A stretch of DNA of 64,000 nt from CAWGJC01 sp965276665 (GTDB lineage Bacteria; Pseudomonadota; Alphaproteobacteria; Acetobacterales; Acetobacteraceae), in the NCBI GenBank assembly GCA_965276665.1, contig OZ255620.1, positions 3,348,001 to 3,412,000 on the forward strand. Reading direction: 5' to 3'. The notes beneath the pieces are model-generated. The model saw nothing but the letters and a program-made list of their open reading frames with translations. It did not search any database and was not told the origin of the DNA. Shown here in pieces: positions 1 through 7,605 of this stretch. The position numbers were made by a program, and so were the translations under genes. Position 1 is the stretch's first letter. Each line of letters starts with the position of its first letter.

Positions 1-1
1 C

Positions 2-535
2 AAGGTCGCGCCGGATGGCACCTGGCTCGGCTCCTTCGGCACGCCAGGCAGCGGTCCCGGCCAGTTCAACACGCCGCACAGCATCGCGATCGATGCGAAT
101 GACAACATCTACGTCGCCGATCGCGGCAATGGTCGCATCCAGGTCTTCGACACCAGCGGCAAGTTCCTGCGCCAGATCGTGATCAACGTCGCGGTGCCGC
201 CGGACGCGCATCCGGCGATCGGCCCGACGCCGGACGCCAACGGTGTCGCCGCCGGCTATGGCGGCGCGAGCCGGACGATGGCGCCGGGCGCGCCCTGGGC
301 GATCTGCATCACCCCGCCGCCGCATCAGGTGCTCTACAGCGCCGACGCCTATCCCGGCCGCATCTACAAGATGTCGCTCGACGGCACGGTGCTCGGCGTG
401 CTCGGCCAATCCGGCAAGCAGCTCAAGCAATTCGGCTGGATCCACGAGATGGCCTGCCCGTCGGAGAACGAGATTTTCGTCTCCGAATTGCTGAACTGGC
501 GCGTGCAGAAGCTGGAATTGCACCCGACGCAGTAA
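2..535 (+). CDS. NHL-repeat beta-propeller protein, 5'-truncated
   Basis: This is the C-terminal part of a gene that begins before the window; the frame is open from base 2, so the GTG at 179 is not taken as the start. The visible 177 residues contain NHL-type beta-propeller repeats: one near residues 25-60 reads TPHSIAIDANDNIYVADRGN followed by RIQVFD, and later blades include YSADAYPGRIYKMSLDG and EIFVSELLNWRVQKLEL. Propellers of this family usually act as secreted or periplasmic binding scaffolds, or as lyases of the peptidylglycine alpha-hydroxyglycolate lyase type. No catalytic assignment is possible from this fragment. The gene ends 17 bases before a convergent small gene. Confidence 0.85.
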   Translation, partial: KVAPDGTWLGSFGTPGSGPGQFNTPHSIAIDANDNIYVADRGNGRIQVFDTSGKFLRQIVINVAVPPDAHPAIGPTPDANGVAAGYGGASRTMAPGAPWAICITPPPHQVLYSADAYPGRIYKMSLDGTVLGVLGQSGKQLKQFGWIHEMACPSENEIFVSELLNWRVQKLELHPTQ

Positions 536-552
536 AGCCGGGCGGAACGAAC

Positions 553-762
553 TTACTGGCGCGTCTGGGGCATCTCCGGCGCGTCCGCCGCACGGAGCAG
601 GAGACCGAGAACCGACCAGAGCTCGCGCGCTCGCGCCACCGTGAGGCGCAGGCGCGCCGTGTCCTTGTCGGCGAGCAGCGTGATGAAAACGCGCTCGCGG
701 TCCGATGACAGCGCGACGTCGAGCTGCTCCACCTCGATGCTGGGCCGGGCTTGATCGGTCAT
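553..762 (-). CDS. small hypothetical protein (69 aa)
   Basis: I do not recognise this gene. An ATG at 762 is preceded by a good ribosome-binding site (AGAGAGG, about 7 bases upstream), which makes it a better start than an upstream in-frame ATG at 846. The product is 69 residues, hydrophilic at the N terminus and rich in Leu/Ala/Arg, with a likely amphipathic helix near residues 35-58 (LRLTVARARELWSVLGLLLR). It has no signal peptide, no obvious membrane segment and no metal-binding motif. It lies convergent to the NHL gene and divergent from the alcohol dehydrogenase gene. Confidence 0.55.
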   Translation of the reverse strand: MTDQARPSIEVEQLDVALSSDRERVFITLLADKDTARLRLTVARARELWSVLGLLLRAADAPEMPQTRQ

Positions 763-944
763 GACACTGCCTCTCTGTCGCCGACGGGGAACATCGCGCC
801 GGCTTGCTTGCGGTGCATAGAGGCAGGTCGGCCAGTCTTCAACCACCGCATCAAATCCCTGTCACAGGAACAGCACGCGCTATTGGCGGAACGCGCGGAG
901 GACTCCCGGCGTCCTTGGAGAGGAAGCGAATGGAGACGTGGCGG

Positions 945-2114
945 ATGCGCGCGCTGACCTGGCACGGCAAGAGTGACATACGGTGCGAGACCGTCCCGGA
1001 CCCGAAGATCGAGCATCCGCGTGATGCGATCATCAAGGTGACCGCCTGCGCGATCTGCGGATCGGACCTGCATATTTTCGACGGCGTGATCCCCTCGATG
1101 GAACGCGGGGACGTGCTCGGCCATGAGACGATGGGCGAGGTTGTCGAGGTCGGTGCTGAGAACAGCAAGCTCAAACCAGGCGACCGCGTGGTGGTGCCGT
1201 TCACCATCGCCTGCGGCGAATGCTTCTTCTGCAAGCGCGGCTATTTCTCGGGCTGCGAGCGGTCGAACCCCAATGCGGCGATGGCGGCCAAGCTTTGGGG
1301 CCATTCCCCGGCGGGGCTGTTCGGCTACTCGCATCTGCTCGGCGGGTTTCCAGGCGGACAGGCCGAATACCTGCGCGTGCCCTTCGCCGATGTCGGACCG
1401 ATAAAAATTCCCGACGTTCTGACCGACGACCAGGTGCTGTTCCTGTCGGATATTTTCCCGACCGGCTACATGGGCGCCGAATTCTGCGGCATCAAAGGCG
1501 GCGAGACGATCGTCGTGTTCGGCTGCGGGCCGGTGGCGCAATTCTCGATCCGTAGCGCGTTCCTGCTAGGCGCCGAGCGGGTGATCGCGGTCGACACGGT
1601 GCCCGAGCGGCTGGCGCTTGCCGCCGATGCCGGCGCGATCACCATCGACTTCATGCAGGAGGATGTGCACGAGCGCATCCAGGACCTGACGCAGGACCGT
1701 GGCGCCGATGCCTGCATCGACGCGGTCGGCACCGAGCCCCATACCTCGGCGAGCTTCGACTCGATGCTCGATCGCGCAAAGGTTGGGATGTTTCTCGGGA
1801 CCGATCGCCCGCATGTGCTGCGCCAGGCGATCAACAACACCCGGAACTTCGGGATCGTCTCGATCATCGGCGTGTATGGCGGGTTCGTCGACAAGGTGCC
1901 GATGGGCAGCGCGATCAACCGTGGCCTCACCTTCCGCATGGCGCAGACGCCGGTGCAGCATTACCTGCCCGGCTTGCTGCAGCGGATCGAGAAGGGCGAG
2001 ATCGACCCTTCCTTCGTCATCACCCATACCGTGCCGCTGGAGAAAGGTCCCGAGATGTACAAGACATTTCGCGACAAGCAGGATGGCTGCATCAAAGTGG
2101 TGATGAAGCCCTGA
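945..2114 (+). CDS. zinc-dependent alcohol dehydrogenase (MDR family)
   Basis: Medium-chain NAD(P)-dependent dehydrogenase that oxidises an alcohol or S-hydroxymethyl substrate. With the ATG at 945 (389 aa) the catalytic zinc ligands are Cys38 (AICGSD) and His60-Glu61 (GHE). The structural zinc loop carries Cys90, Cys93, Cys96 and Cys104 (ACGECFFCKRGYFSGC). A Rossmann GxGxxx motif (VFGCGPVAQ) lies near residue 190. The N terminus MRALTWHG matches the usual start of the glutathione-independent formaldehyde dehydrogenase-like subgroup; an ATG 15 bases upstream (930), just behind AGGAAG, is an alternative. An SDR gene follows after 24 bases with its own ribosome-binding site, so the two are probably co-transcribed. 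The substrate is unknown. Confidence 0.88.
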   Translation: MRALTWHGKSDIRCETVPDPKIEHPRDAIIKVTACAICGSDLHIFDGVIPSMERGDVLGHETMGEVVEVGAENSKLKPGDRVVVPFTIACGECFFCKRGYFSGCERSNPNAAMAAKLWGHSPAGLFGYSHLLGGFPGGQAEYLRVPFADVGPIKIPDVLTDDQVLFLSDIFPTGYMGAEFCGIKGGETIVVFGCGPVAQFSIRSAFLLGAERVIAVDTVPERLALAADAGAITIDFMQEDVHERIQDLTQDRGADACIDAVGTEPHTSASFDSMLDRAKVGMFLGTDRPHVLRQAINNTRNFGIVSIIGVYGGFVDKVPMGSAINRGLTFRMAQTPVQHYLPGLLQRIEKGEIDPSFVITHTVPLEKGPEMYKTFRDKQDGCIKVVMKP

Positions 2115-2138
2115 CGCGATCAGCCGAAAGGAGAGTCC

Positions 2139-2915
2139 ATGCCTGAAACCAACCGTCTCGCGATCGTCACCGGCGCATCGACCGGCATCGGCTACGAGCT
2201 CGCGAAGCAATGCCGTGATCACGGCTTCGATCTCCTGATCGCCTCCGACGAGGCGGAGATCGAGAAGGCCGCCGCGGAGTTGCGCGGCGGCGGCGCGAGC
2301 GTAGAGGCCGTGCAGGCCGATTTGTCGGGCGGGGAGGGCGTCGACAAGCTCGTCGCCGCGATGAAGGGGAGGCCGGTGGATGCGTTGCTGGCCAATGCCG
2401 GTCGCGGGCTCGGCCGCTCGTTTCTCGATCAGGATTCGGCGGACTGGACCCGGGTCGTCGAGATCAATATCACCGGCACGCTGCTGCTCGTACAGGCTGT
2501 CGGGCGGGAGATGCGGGCGAAGGGGGCTGGGCGCATCCTGATCACCGGCTCGATCGCCGGGTTTCTGCCCGGCACCTACCAGGCCGTCTACAATGGCACG
2601 AAGGCGTTCCTCGACAGTTTCTCCTTCGCGCTGCGTCACGAGATGAAGGATAGCGGCGTCACCGTCACCTGCCTGATGCCCGGCGCCACGGAGACCGATT
2701 TCTTCGAGCGCGCCGACATGATGGACACCAAGGTCGGGCAGCAGAAGAAGGACGATCCGGCGATGGTGGCGGAAAAAGGGTTCCAGGCGATGATGAAGGG
2801 CGAGGGGGACGTCGTCACCGGTTGGCAGAACAAGCTGCAGGCCGCAATCGCGCATGTGGCGCCGGCCGGTGTGCTCGCCGAGCTGCATCGGAAGATGGCC
2901 GAACCGAAGCACTGA
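2139..2915 (+). CDS. SDR family oxidoreductase
   Basis: Classical short-chain dehydrogenase/reductase of 258 aa, the usual size. The dinucleotide-binding motif is TGASTGIG near residues 11-18. The NAG motif is in LLANAGRGLG near residue 85, the catalytic Ser is in ITGSIAGF near residue 135, and Tyr-x-x-x-Lys is YNGTK near residues 150-154. A strong ribosome-binding site (AAAGGAGA) precedes the ATG. It sits 24 bases behind the zinc alcohol dehydrogenase, so it may act on the same carbonyl/alcohol couple. Substrate unassigned. Confidence 0.9.
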   Translation: MPETNRLAIVTGASTGIGYELAKQCRDHGFDLLIASDEAEIEKAAAELRGGGASVEAVQADLSGGEGVDKLVAAMKGRPVDALLANAGRGLGRSFLDQDSADWTRVVEINITGTLLLVQAVGREMRAKGAGRILITGSIAGFLPGTYQAVYNGTKAFLDSFSFALRHEMKDSGVTVTCLMPGATETDFFERADMMDTKVGQQKKDDPAMVAEKGFQAMMKGEGDVVTGWQNKLQAAIAHVAPAGVLAELHRKMAEPKH

Positions 2916-2918
2916 ACA

Positions 2919-2962
2919 GGGCCGCAGCGTTCGTGACCTCTGTCATGGCACGGCTGCGTCCC
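2919..2962. terminator. possible bidirectional terminator hairpin
   Basis: The 49-base gap between two convergent genes holds an imperfect inverted repeat: GGGCCGCAGC (2919-2928) against GCTGCGTCCC (2953-2962), with one mismatch and a loop of about 24 bases. There is no T tract, so this is a weak candidate supported mainly by the convergent context. Confidence 0.25.
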
Positions 2963-2964
2963 GG

Positions 2965-4458
2965 CTAGGCGATATCGTCGAGCGGCCAGATCGGGCGGCG
3001 CACGCGGCGGTAATTGCCCTGCCGCAGCACCACGCTTCCGAGGCCGCCGCCATCGACGGTCAGCACCTTGCGCGCGATTGGCTGGAAGGCGGCGCGGAAA
3101 TGGTGGTTCGACTTCACCGCAATCGTATCCTTCCGCAGCGGATCGACGCCGAGCGAGGTGAGCTGCGCGAGATCGGTCGCCTGGGTGTTGTTGGTGATCG
3201 CGACGATCTCGATGCCGCCGACACGGAACAGCAGCGACGGCCCGAGATCCTTCCACACGCCGCCGCCCATCGGCCCGAATGCCTGGAAACGCCCGTCGCT
3301 CAGCGTGACGACGCGGCCTGTGAGCGTGAGCGGCGCGCCGCCGGCCTCGGCGTCGTGCTTGCCGCCGAGCGTGATCGCGCCCTCTCGCCCGATGCCGAGG
3401 GCGATTGCCTGCTGCACGGCTTCCGGGTCGAACATCGCGTAGAATGCGGCATTGCGGAGATCCGCCGCCACCATGGCGCGCAGCAGGTTGGTGGCGTCGC
3501 CGTAATGCCCGCTGCCGGGATTGTCGGTGACATCGGCGATCACCAGTGGCCGGTCGTGCTTCCCTTCGCCGGATTTAGCCGCCGTGACGACGCTCTCGAT
3601 CGTGCCGTGCCGGACGCTTGCGAAATCGCGCATCTCCCAGGCATGATCCATGAACTCGCCGGCGATCTCGGCGGCGCGCGGCGATGCGCCGTCGGTGGTG
3701 ACGCTCACGCTCGGGCCGATATCGCGGATGTCGGAGGCGGTGAAGCCGGCGCAGACGCTGACCACGAGCGCCGTGCCGTCCTTCTCCAGCGTCTCGCCGC
3801 GATCGATCAGCGTGCGCATCGGGCCTGTCTGCGTGCGGCCATTGTCGAGACCGCGCAGCATCGGCCGCCGCGCGATCACCGTGTGTGGGCGGATCTCGCC
3901 CTGCATGGCGCGCTCGAGCAAGTCCGCCCCTTGGCAGGCGCGCTCGTACGCATCGACATGCGGGTAGGTGCGATAGGCGATCAGCGCATTGGCCTCGCTC
4001 GCCATCCTCTCGGTGACGTTGCCGTGCAGGTCGAGCGCGACGACGATCGGCGCGTCTGGACCGATTGCGGCGCGCAGCCGGCGGAGGATCTCGCCTTCCG
4101 CATCCTCATGCGCCGCCGTTACCATCGCGCCGTGCAGATGCAGCAGCACGCCATCCACGCCCGGTGCCGCGGCGACCAGCGGCGCGACGAGCGTCTCGAA
4201 CGTCTCGTCGGTGACGGTGCCGGACGGGTTGGCGGCCGCGAGGATCGGGTGCGCGAGCGACCAGCCATAGCGCTCGGCGGCCTCGAAGGTGGCGCCCATC
4301 GCGGTGCGCGTGCCGCCCCGCGCGGCCGGGATCTCGTTCGCGCCGAGCAGCGTGCCGCGGCGGAAATGCTCGAGCGTCGTCGCGACCCGGTTGAACGTGT
4401 TGGTCTCGTGCGAGATCCCGCCGGTGAGAACCGTATGCGCCACGATCGCTTCTCCCAT
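2965..4458 (-). CDS. M81 family metallopeptidase, MlrC-like (microcystinase C family)
   Basis: Protein of 497 aa from the ATG at 4458 (a GTG six bases upstream is an alternative start). It has both MlrC halves. The N-terminal domain opens with the family signature GGISHETNTFN and contains the LHLHGAMVT segment near residue 120, part of the metal site. The C-terminal domain carries ADVTDNPGSGHYGDA near residue 310, the hallmark of the MlrC C-terminal family. Characterised relatives are zinc enzymes that hydrolyse linear microcystin products, but most homologues, including those in soil bacteria, have unknown natural substrates. It is convergent to the SDR gene and divergent from a peptide-binding protein gene 145 bases away, so a peptide or amide substrate is plausible but unproven. 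Confidence 0.88.
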   Translation of the reverse strand: MGEAIVAHTVLTGGISHETNTFNRVATTLEHFRRGTLLGANEIPAARGGTRTAMGATFEAAERYGWSLAHPILAAANPSGTVTDETFETLVAPLVAAAPGVDGVLLHLHGAMVTAAHEDAEGEILRRLRAAIGPDAPIVVALDLHGNVTERMASEANALIAYRTYPHVDAYERACQGADLLERAMQGEIRPHTVIARRPMLRGLDNGRTQTGPMRTLIDRGETLEKDGTALVVSVCAGFTASDIRDIGPSVSVTTDGASPRAAEIAGEFMDHAWEMRDFASVRHGTIESVVTAAKSGEGKHDRPLVIADVTDNPGSGHYGDATNLLRAMVAADLRNAAFYAMFDPEAVQQAIALGIGREGAITLGGKHDAEAGGAPLTLTGRVVTLSDGRFQAFGPMGGGVWKDLGPSLLFRVGGIEIVAITNNTQATDLAQLTSLGVDPLRKDTIAVKSNHHFRAAFQPIARKVLTVDGGGLGSVVLRQGNYRRVRRPIWPLDDIA

Positions 4459-4478
4459 GTTCACCCGTGCGCGAGTCT

Positions 4479-4504
4479 AGAGCATTTTCACCTTCGGTGA
4501 AGTC
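4479..4504. repeat. hairpin resembling a short intergenic repeat element
   Basis: In the 145-base divergent gap between the M81 gene and the binding-protein gene, the text TAGAGCATTTTCACC is followed by a perfect small hairpin: TTCACC (4487-4492), loop TTC, GGTGAA (4496-4501). A TAGAGCATTTTC head next to a palindrome resembles dispersed extragenic elements I recall from alphaproteobacterial genomes. Only one copy is visible in this window, so calling it a repeat is inference. Confidence 0.3.
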
Positions 4505-4603
4505 GGCGCCGGCCCCAACCCCCCCGAACGGCCGCCTTGCTCACGGACCGCCTTGCCGACAGAGGTCACGCGTGGTTCGATGCCGGTGCAGAACGGAGAG
4601 ACG

Positions 4604-6196
4604 ATGATGCGGTTTTCGAGGCGCGTGTGGCTGTCGCTTAGCGTCGCCGGCATGCTCGCGCTCATGGGCGCGGCGGGCAGCGCCGCGGCGCAGCCGCCCG
4701 CCAAGGTGCTGCGGGTGGCGCCGAGCGCCGATCTCGCGCAGCTCGATCCCGGCTTCGCCTCCATCGTCATCACGCGCATCTACGGGATGATGGTCTACGA
4801 GACGCTGTTCGCCTGGAATTCGAAGCTTGAAGCCAAGCCCGAGATGGTCAAGGAATGGAGCACCTCGCCGGACGGGCTCACCTGGCGCTTCACCCTGCGG
4901 CCGGGCCTCAAATTCCATGACGGCGAGGCGGTGACGACGGCGGACGTGATCCCGTCGCTGCAACGCTGGATGCGCCGGGACGTGGTCGGCCAGAAGCTCG
5001 GCGCGAATGTCACCGGCATGAATCCTGTCGATCCCGACACGTTCGAGATCAAGCTCTCGAAACCCTATCCCGAGATGCTGTTCTCGCTCGGCTCGGGCGT
5101 CGCGCAGCCGCCCTTCATCATGCGCGCGAAGGATCTGCAGGGCGATCCGGCGAAGCCGATCACCACCGCGATCGGCTCGGGTCCGTTCACCTTCGACAAG
5201 GATGCGCGGGTCAGCGGCGCGCTCGTCGTGTTCGACAAGAACAAGGATTACGTGCCGCGCGACGAGCCACCGGACGGGCTGGCCGGCGGCCGGCGCGTCA
5301 ATTTCGATCGCGTGGAATGGCACGTCCTGCCGGAGGCGGCGACGCAGGCGGCGGCGTTGCAGTCGGGCGAGATCGATCTGCTGGAGCAGCCCTCGCTCGA
5401 CCTGCTGCCGCTGCTGCGCAAGAACAAGGATGTGCGCGTCGTCAAGCAGACCGATCTCAGCAATCAGACGATGCTGCGGCCGAACGCGCTCTATCCGCCG
5501 TTCAACGATCCGCGGGCGCGGCTCGCGCTCGCCTATATCGTCAACCAGGCCGACGTGATGGCGGGCGGTTTCGGCGACCCGATCAACTGGAAGGAATGCC
5601 GCGCCTACTTCATCTGCGGCGGCCCGAACGGCACGATCGCCGGCACCGCCGACCTCAAGCCCGATCTCGCCCGCGCCCGGGAATTGCTCGCCGAGGCCGG
5701 CTACAAGGGCGAGAAGCTCATCATGCCGGCGACGCACGAGATCGAATGGATCGGCGAGATGGATACCGTCCTGGCCGACGAGATGCAGCGCGCCGGCATG
5801 AACGTCGAGCTCGTCTGGGGCGATTGGGGCACCGTGTCGACCCGGCAGTCGAACAAGGGTCCGCCGGATCAGGGGGGCTGGAACCTGTTCGCGACGGGGG
5901 CGAGCGGACCGACCATGCAATCGCCGCTGACAAATATCGGCACGAACATGGCGTGCAACGGGATGAATTTCGCCGGCTGGCCCTGCGACCAGAAGGCCGA
6001 GACGCTGCGCCAGGCCTTCCTCGACGCCGATCCGGCGCATCGCCCGGCGGCGCTCGATGCGCTGCACACCTATCTCGCGCAGGTGCAGCCCTATATCGTG
6101 CTCGGCCAGTACGACCAGCCGGTCGCATTCCGCAGCAACGTCACCGGCTTCCTGCAATCGCCGGTGATCGTCTACTGGAATCTCGACAAGAGCTGA
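4604..6196 (+). CDS. ABC transporter substrate-binding protein, family 5 (peptide type)
   Basis: Periplasmic binding protein of 530 aa in the DppA/OppA family. The ATG at 4604 follows GGAGAG closely and gives a normal export signal (FSRRVWLSLSVAGMLALMGA, cleavage near AAAQ). Family signatures include TWRFTLRPGLKFHDGEAVTT near residue 90 and the long alternation of ligand-cleft lobes. Two Cys pairs (ECRAYFICGG near residue 345 and MACNGMNFAGWPCDQ near residue 450) could form disulphides and recur in the binding protein at 53445-55025. No permease or ATPase gene adjoins it, so it is an orphan that must use a transporter elsewhere. It ends 23 bases from the convergent FAD oxidoreductase. Confidence 0.92.
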   Translation: MMRFSRRVWLSLSVAGMLALMGAAGSAAAQPPAKVLRVAPSADLAQLDPGFASIVITRIYGMMVYETLFAWNSKLEAKPEMVKEWSTSPDGLTWRFTLRPGLKFHDGEAVTTADVIPSLQRWMRRDVVGQKLGANVTGMNPVDPDTFEIKLSKPYPEMLFSLGSGVAQPPFIMRAKDLQGDPAKPITTAIGSGPFTFDKDARVSGALVVFDKNKDYVPRDEPPDGLAGGRRVNFDRVEWHVLPEAATQAAALQSGEIDLLEQPSLDLLPLLRKNKDVRVVKQTDLSNQTMLRPNALYPPFNDPRARLALAYIVNQADVMAGGFGDPINWKECRAYFICGGPNGTIAGTADLKPDLARARELLAEAGYKGEKLIMPATHEIEWIGEMDTVLADEMQRAGMNVELVWGDWGTVSTRQSNKGPPDQGGWNLFATGASGPTMQSPLTNIGTNMACNGMNFAGWPCDQKAETLRQAFLDADPAHRPAALDALHTYLAQVQPYIVLGQYDQPVAFRSNVTGFLQSPVIVYWNLDKS

Positions 6197-6219
6197 GCAG
6201 CAAGGCCGGGGCGGCGCCG

Positions 6220-7605
6220 TCAGGCGGGGCGAAAAGCCTGTGACCCGGCGATCCGGCCGAGCCCCACCGCGGTGAGCAGCCCGTTGCCGGAGAGGTAGCC
6301 GTCGGGATCCGGTCCGGAGACGCCGCAGGCAGCGCCGCCGACCGCGAAAAGATGCGGGATCACGCTGCCATCCGCGCGCAGGACCCGCGCCGCGGGATCG
6401 ACCACCAGCCCGCCCTGCGTGTGGAAGAGCGCCCCGGTGACCCGAACGGCGCAGAGCGGCGCTTCGAGCTGCCGGACGCCGGCGAAATTCCGTCCAAAAC
6501 CATCCGTCCCGTCTCCCGATTTCAGCGCGGCCACAGCGCCGAGCGTGCGGGACAGCGCGTCCCTGTCCACTCCCATCCGCGCGGCGAGCGCGGCCGCGTC
6601 CGGCGCGGTTAAAATCACGCCCATCGCCTCGGCCTGGCGGAAATCCTCGAATTGCCGCGCGATCGCGGCGATGCGCCGGTCGAACACCGTCCAGGCGATC
6701 TGCCCGGGCTGGCGCAGCACCGGGGCCGCCTGCTCGGAATAGCCGTGCGCCTCGTCCGAGAAGCGCTCCCCCGCTGCGTTCACCTGCACGCCGCCTTCGG
6801 TGATCGTCGCCCAGGTGATCAGGATGCCGGCCGGATGCGCGACAGAACCGTGCCCCTGATGCCCCGACAGGTGGCGGGTGGCGGCGCCGAGCGCCTCGCC
6901 CCAGAGCAGCGCGTCGCCCTGATTGCCGCCGTGGCCGAAATACAGCGCCTCGGACATCGCCGGGATGTGGCGGGCGACGAGCGCCTTGCTGCCGCCATAG
7001 CCGTTGCAGGCCAGCACGATCGCCGCGGCGCCAACCCGCTCCTCCGCGCCGTCGGGGCGGCGGAACGCCACGCCGTTCACGCCGTCCGACCCGGCGACGA
7101 GGCCGGTGGCATGGGCGCTGCACAGCAATTCCACCCCGGCGGCCTCGGCGGCGCCGCGCAGCGCGTCGACCAGCTCGAGCCCGGACCGGCCGGGCAGGCC
7201 GTGCATGCGGTGCGCGCTGTGCCCGGGATAGCGGAAATCGGTGATGACGGAGAAGGCGAGCCCATGCGCCTGGTTGAGCCATTCCAGCGCCGGACCGGTG
7301 GCACGTGCGACCGCGCGGACGATCGCCGGATCGGGCGTGTTCGCCGCCTTGGCCCTGATGTCGGCGGCGAACAGCTCCGGCGTGTCCTCGATGCCGGCCT
7401 CGGCCTGCCAGCGCGTGCCGGCGGCGGGGACCAGCCCGGCGGAGAGCGCGGTCGAGCCGCGCGGCACCGCGTCGCGCTCGAGCACCAGCACCTCCGCCCC
7501 GCGCTCGCGCGCGGAGAGCGCGGTGACCAGACCGGCCGCCCCGGCGCCCACCACCACCACGTCGAATCGCGCCGCGAACCCGTCCGGGTCAGGCGGCAGC
7601 ATCAT
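6220..7605 (-). CDS. FAD-dependent oxidoreductase (fumarate reductase/FAD_binding_2 type)
   Basis: Flavoprotein of 461 aa related to fumarate reductase flavoprotein subunits, 3-ketosteroid dehydrogenases and tricarballylate dehydrogenase. The FAD dinucleotide motif is VVVGAGAAGLVTALSARERG near residues 15-34, followed by the acidic LVLERD. The substrate-domain residues include HRMHGLPGRSG near residue 135, and the flavin-binding C terminus is GNGLLTAVGLGRIAG. The ATG at 7605 lies inside the end of hyuA (17-base overlap), indicating translational coupling in a hyuB-hyuA-FAD operon. Upstream in-frame sequence is hyuA antiframe and is not part of the gene. It may oxidise or desaturate the product or substrate of the HyuAB enzyme; this is inferred from context only. 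Confidence 0.88.
   Translation of the reverse strand: MMLPPDPDGFAARFDVVVVGAGAAGLVTALSARERGAEVLVLERDAVPRGSTALSAGLVPAAGTRWQAEAGIEDTPELFAADIRAKAANTPDPAIVRAVARATGPALEWLNQAHGLAFSVITDFRYPGHSAHRMHGLPGRSGLELVDALRGAAEAAGVELLCSAHATGLVAGSDGVNGVAFRRPDGAEERVGAAAIVLACNGYGGSKALVARHIPAMSEALYFGHGGNQGDALLWGEALGAATRHLSGHQGHGSVAHPAGILITWATITEGGVQVNAAGERFSDEAHGYSEQAAPVLRQPGQIAWTVFDRRIAAIARQFEDFRQAEAMGVILTAPDAAALAARMGVDRDALSRTLGAVAALKSGDGTDGFGRNFAGVRQLEAPLCAVRVTGALFHTQGGLVVDPAARVLRADGSVIPHLFAVGGAACGVSGPDPDGYLSGNGLLTAVGLGRIAGSQAFRPA

Noticed and set aside
4541..7282. A 913-codon open frame on the minus strand
   Set aside because: Low-complexity Arg/Ala composition and antisense or out-of-frame to well-recognised receptor and FAD oxidoreductase genes.
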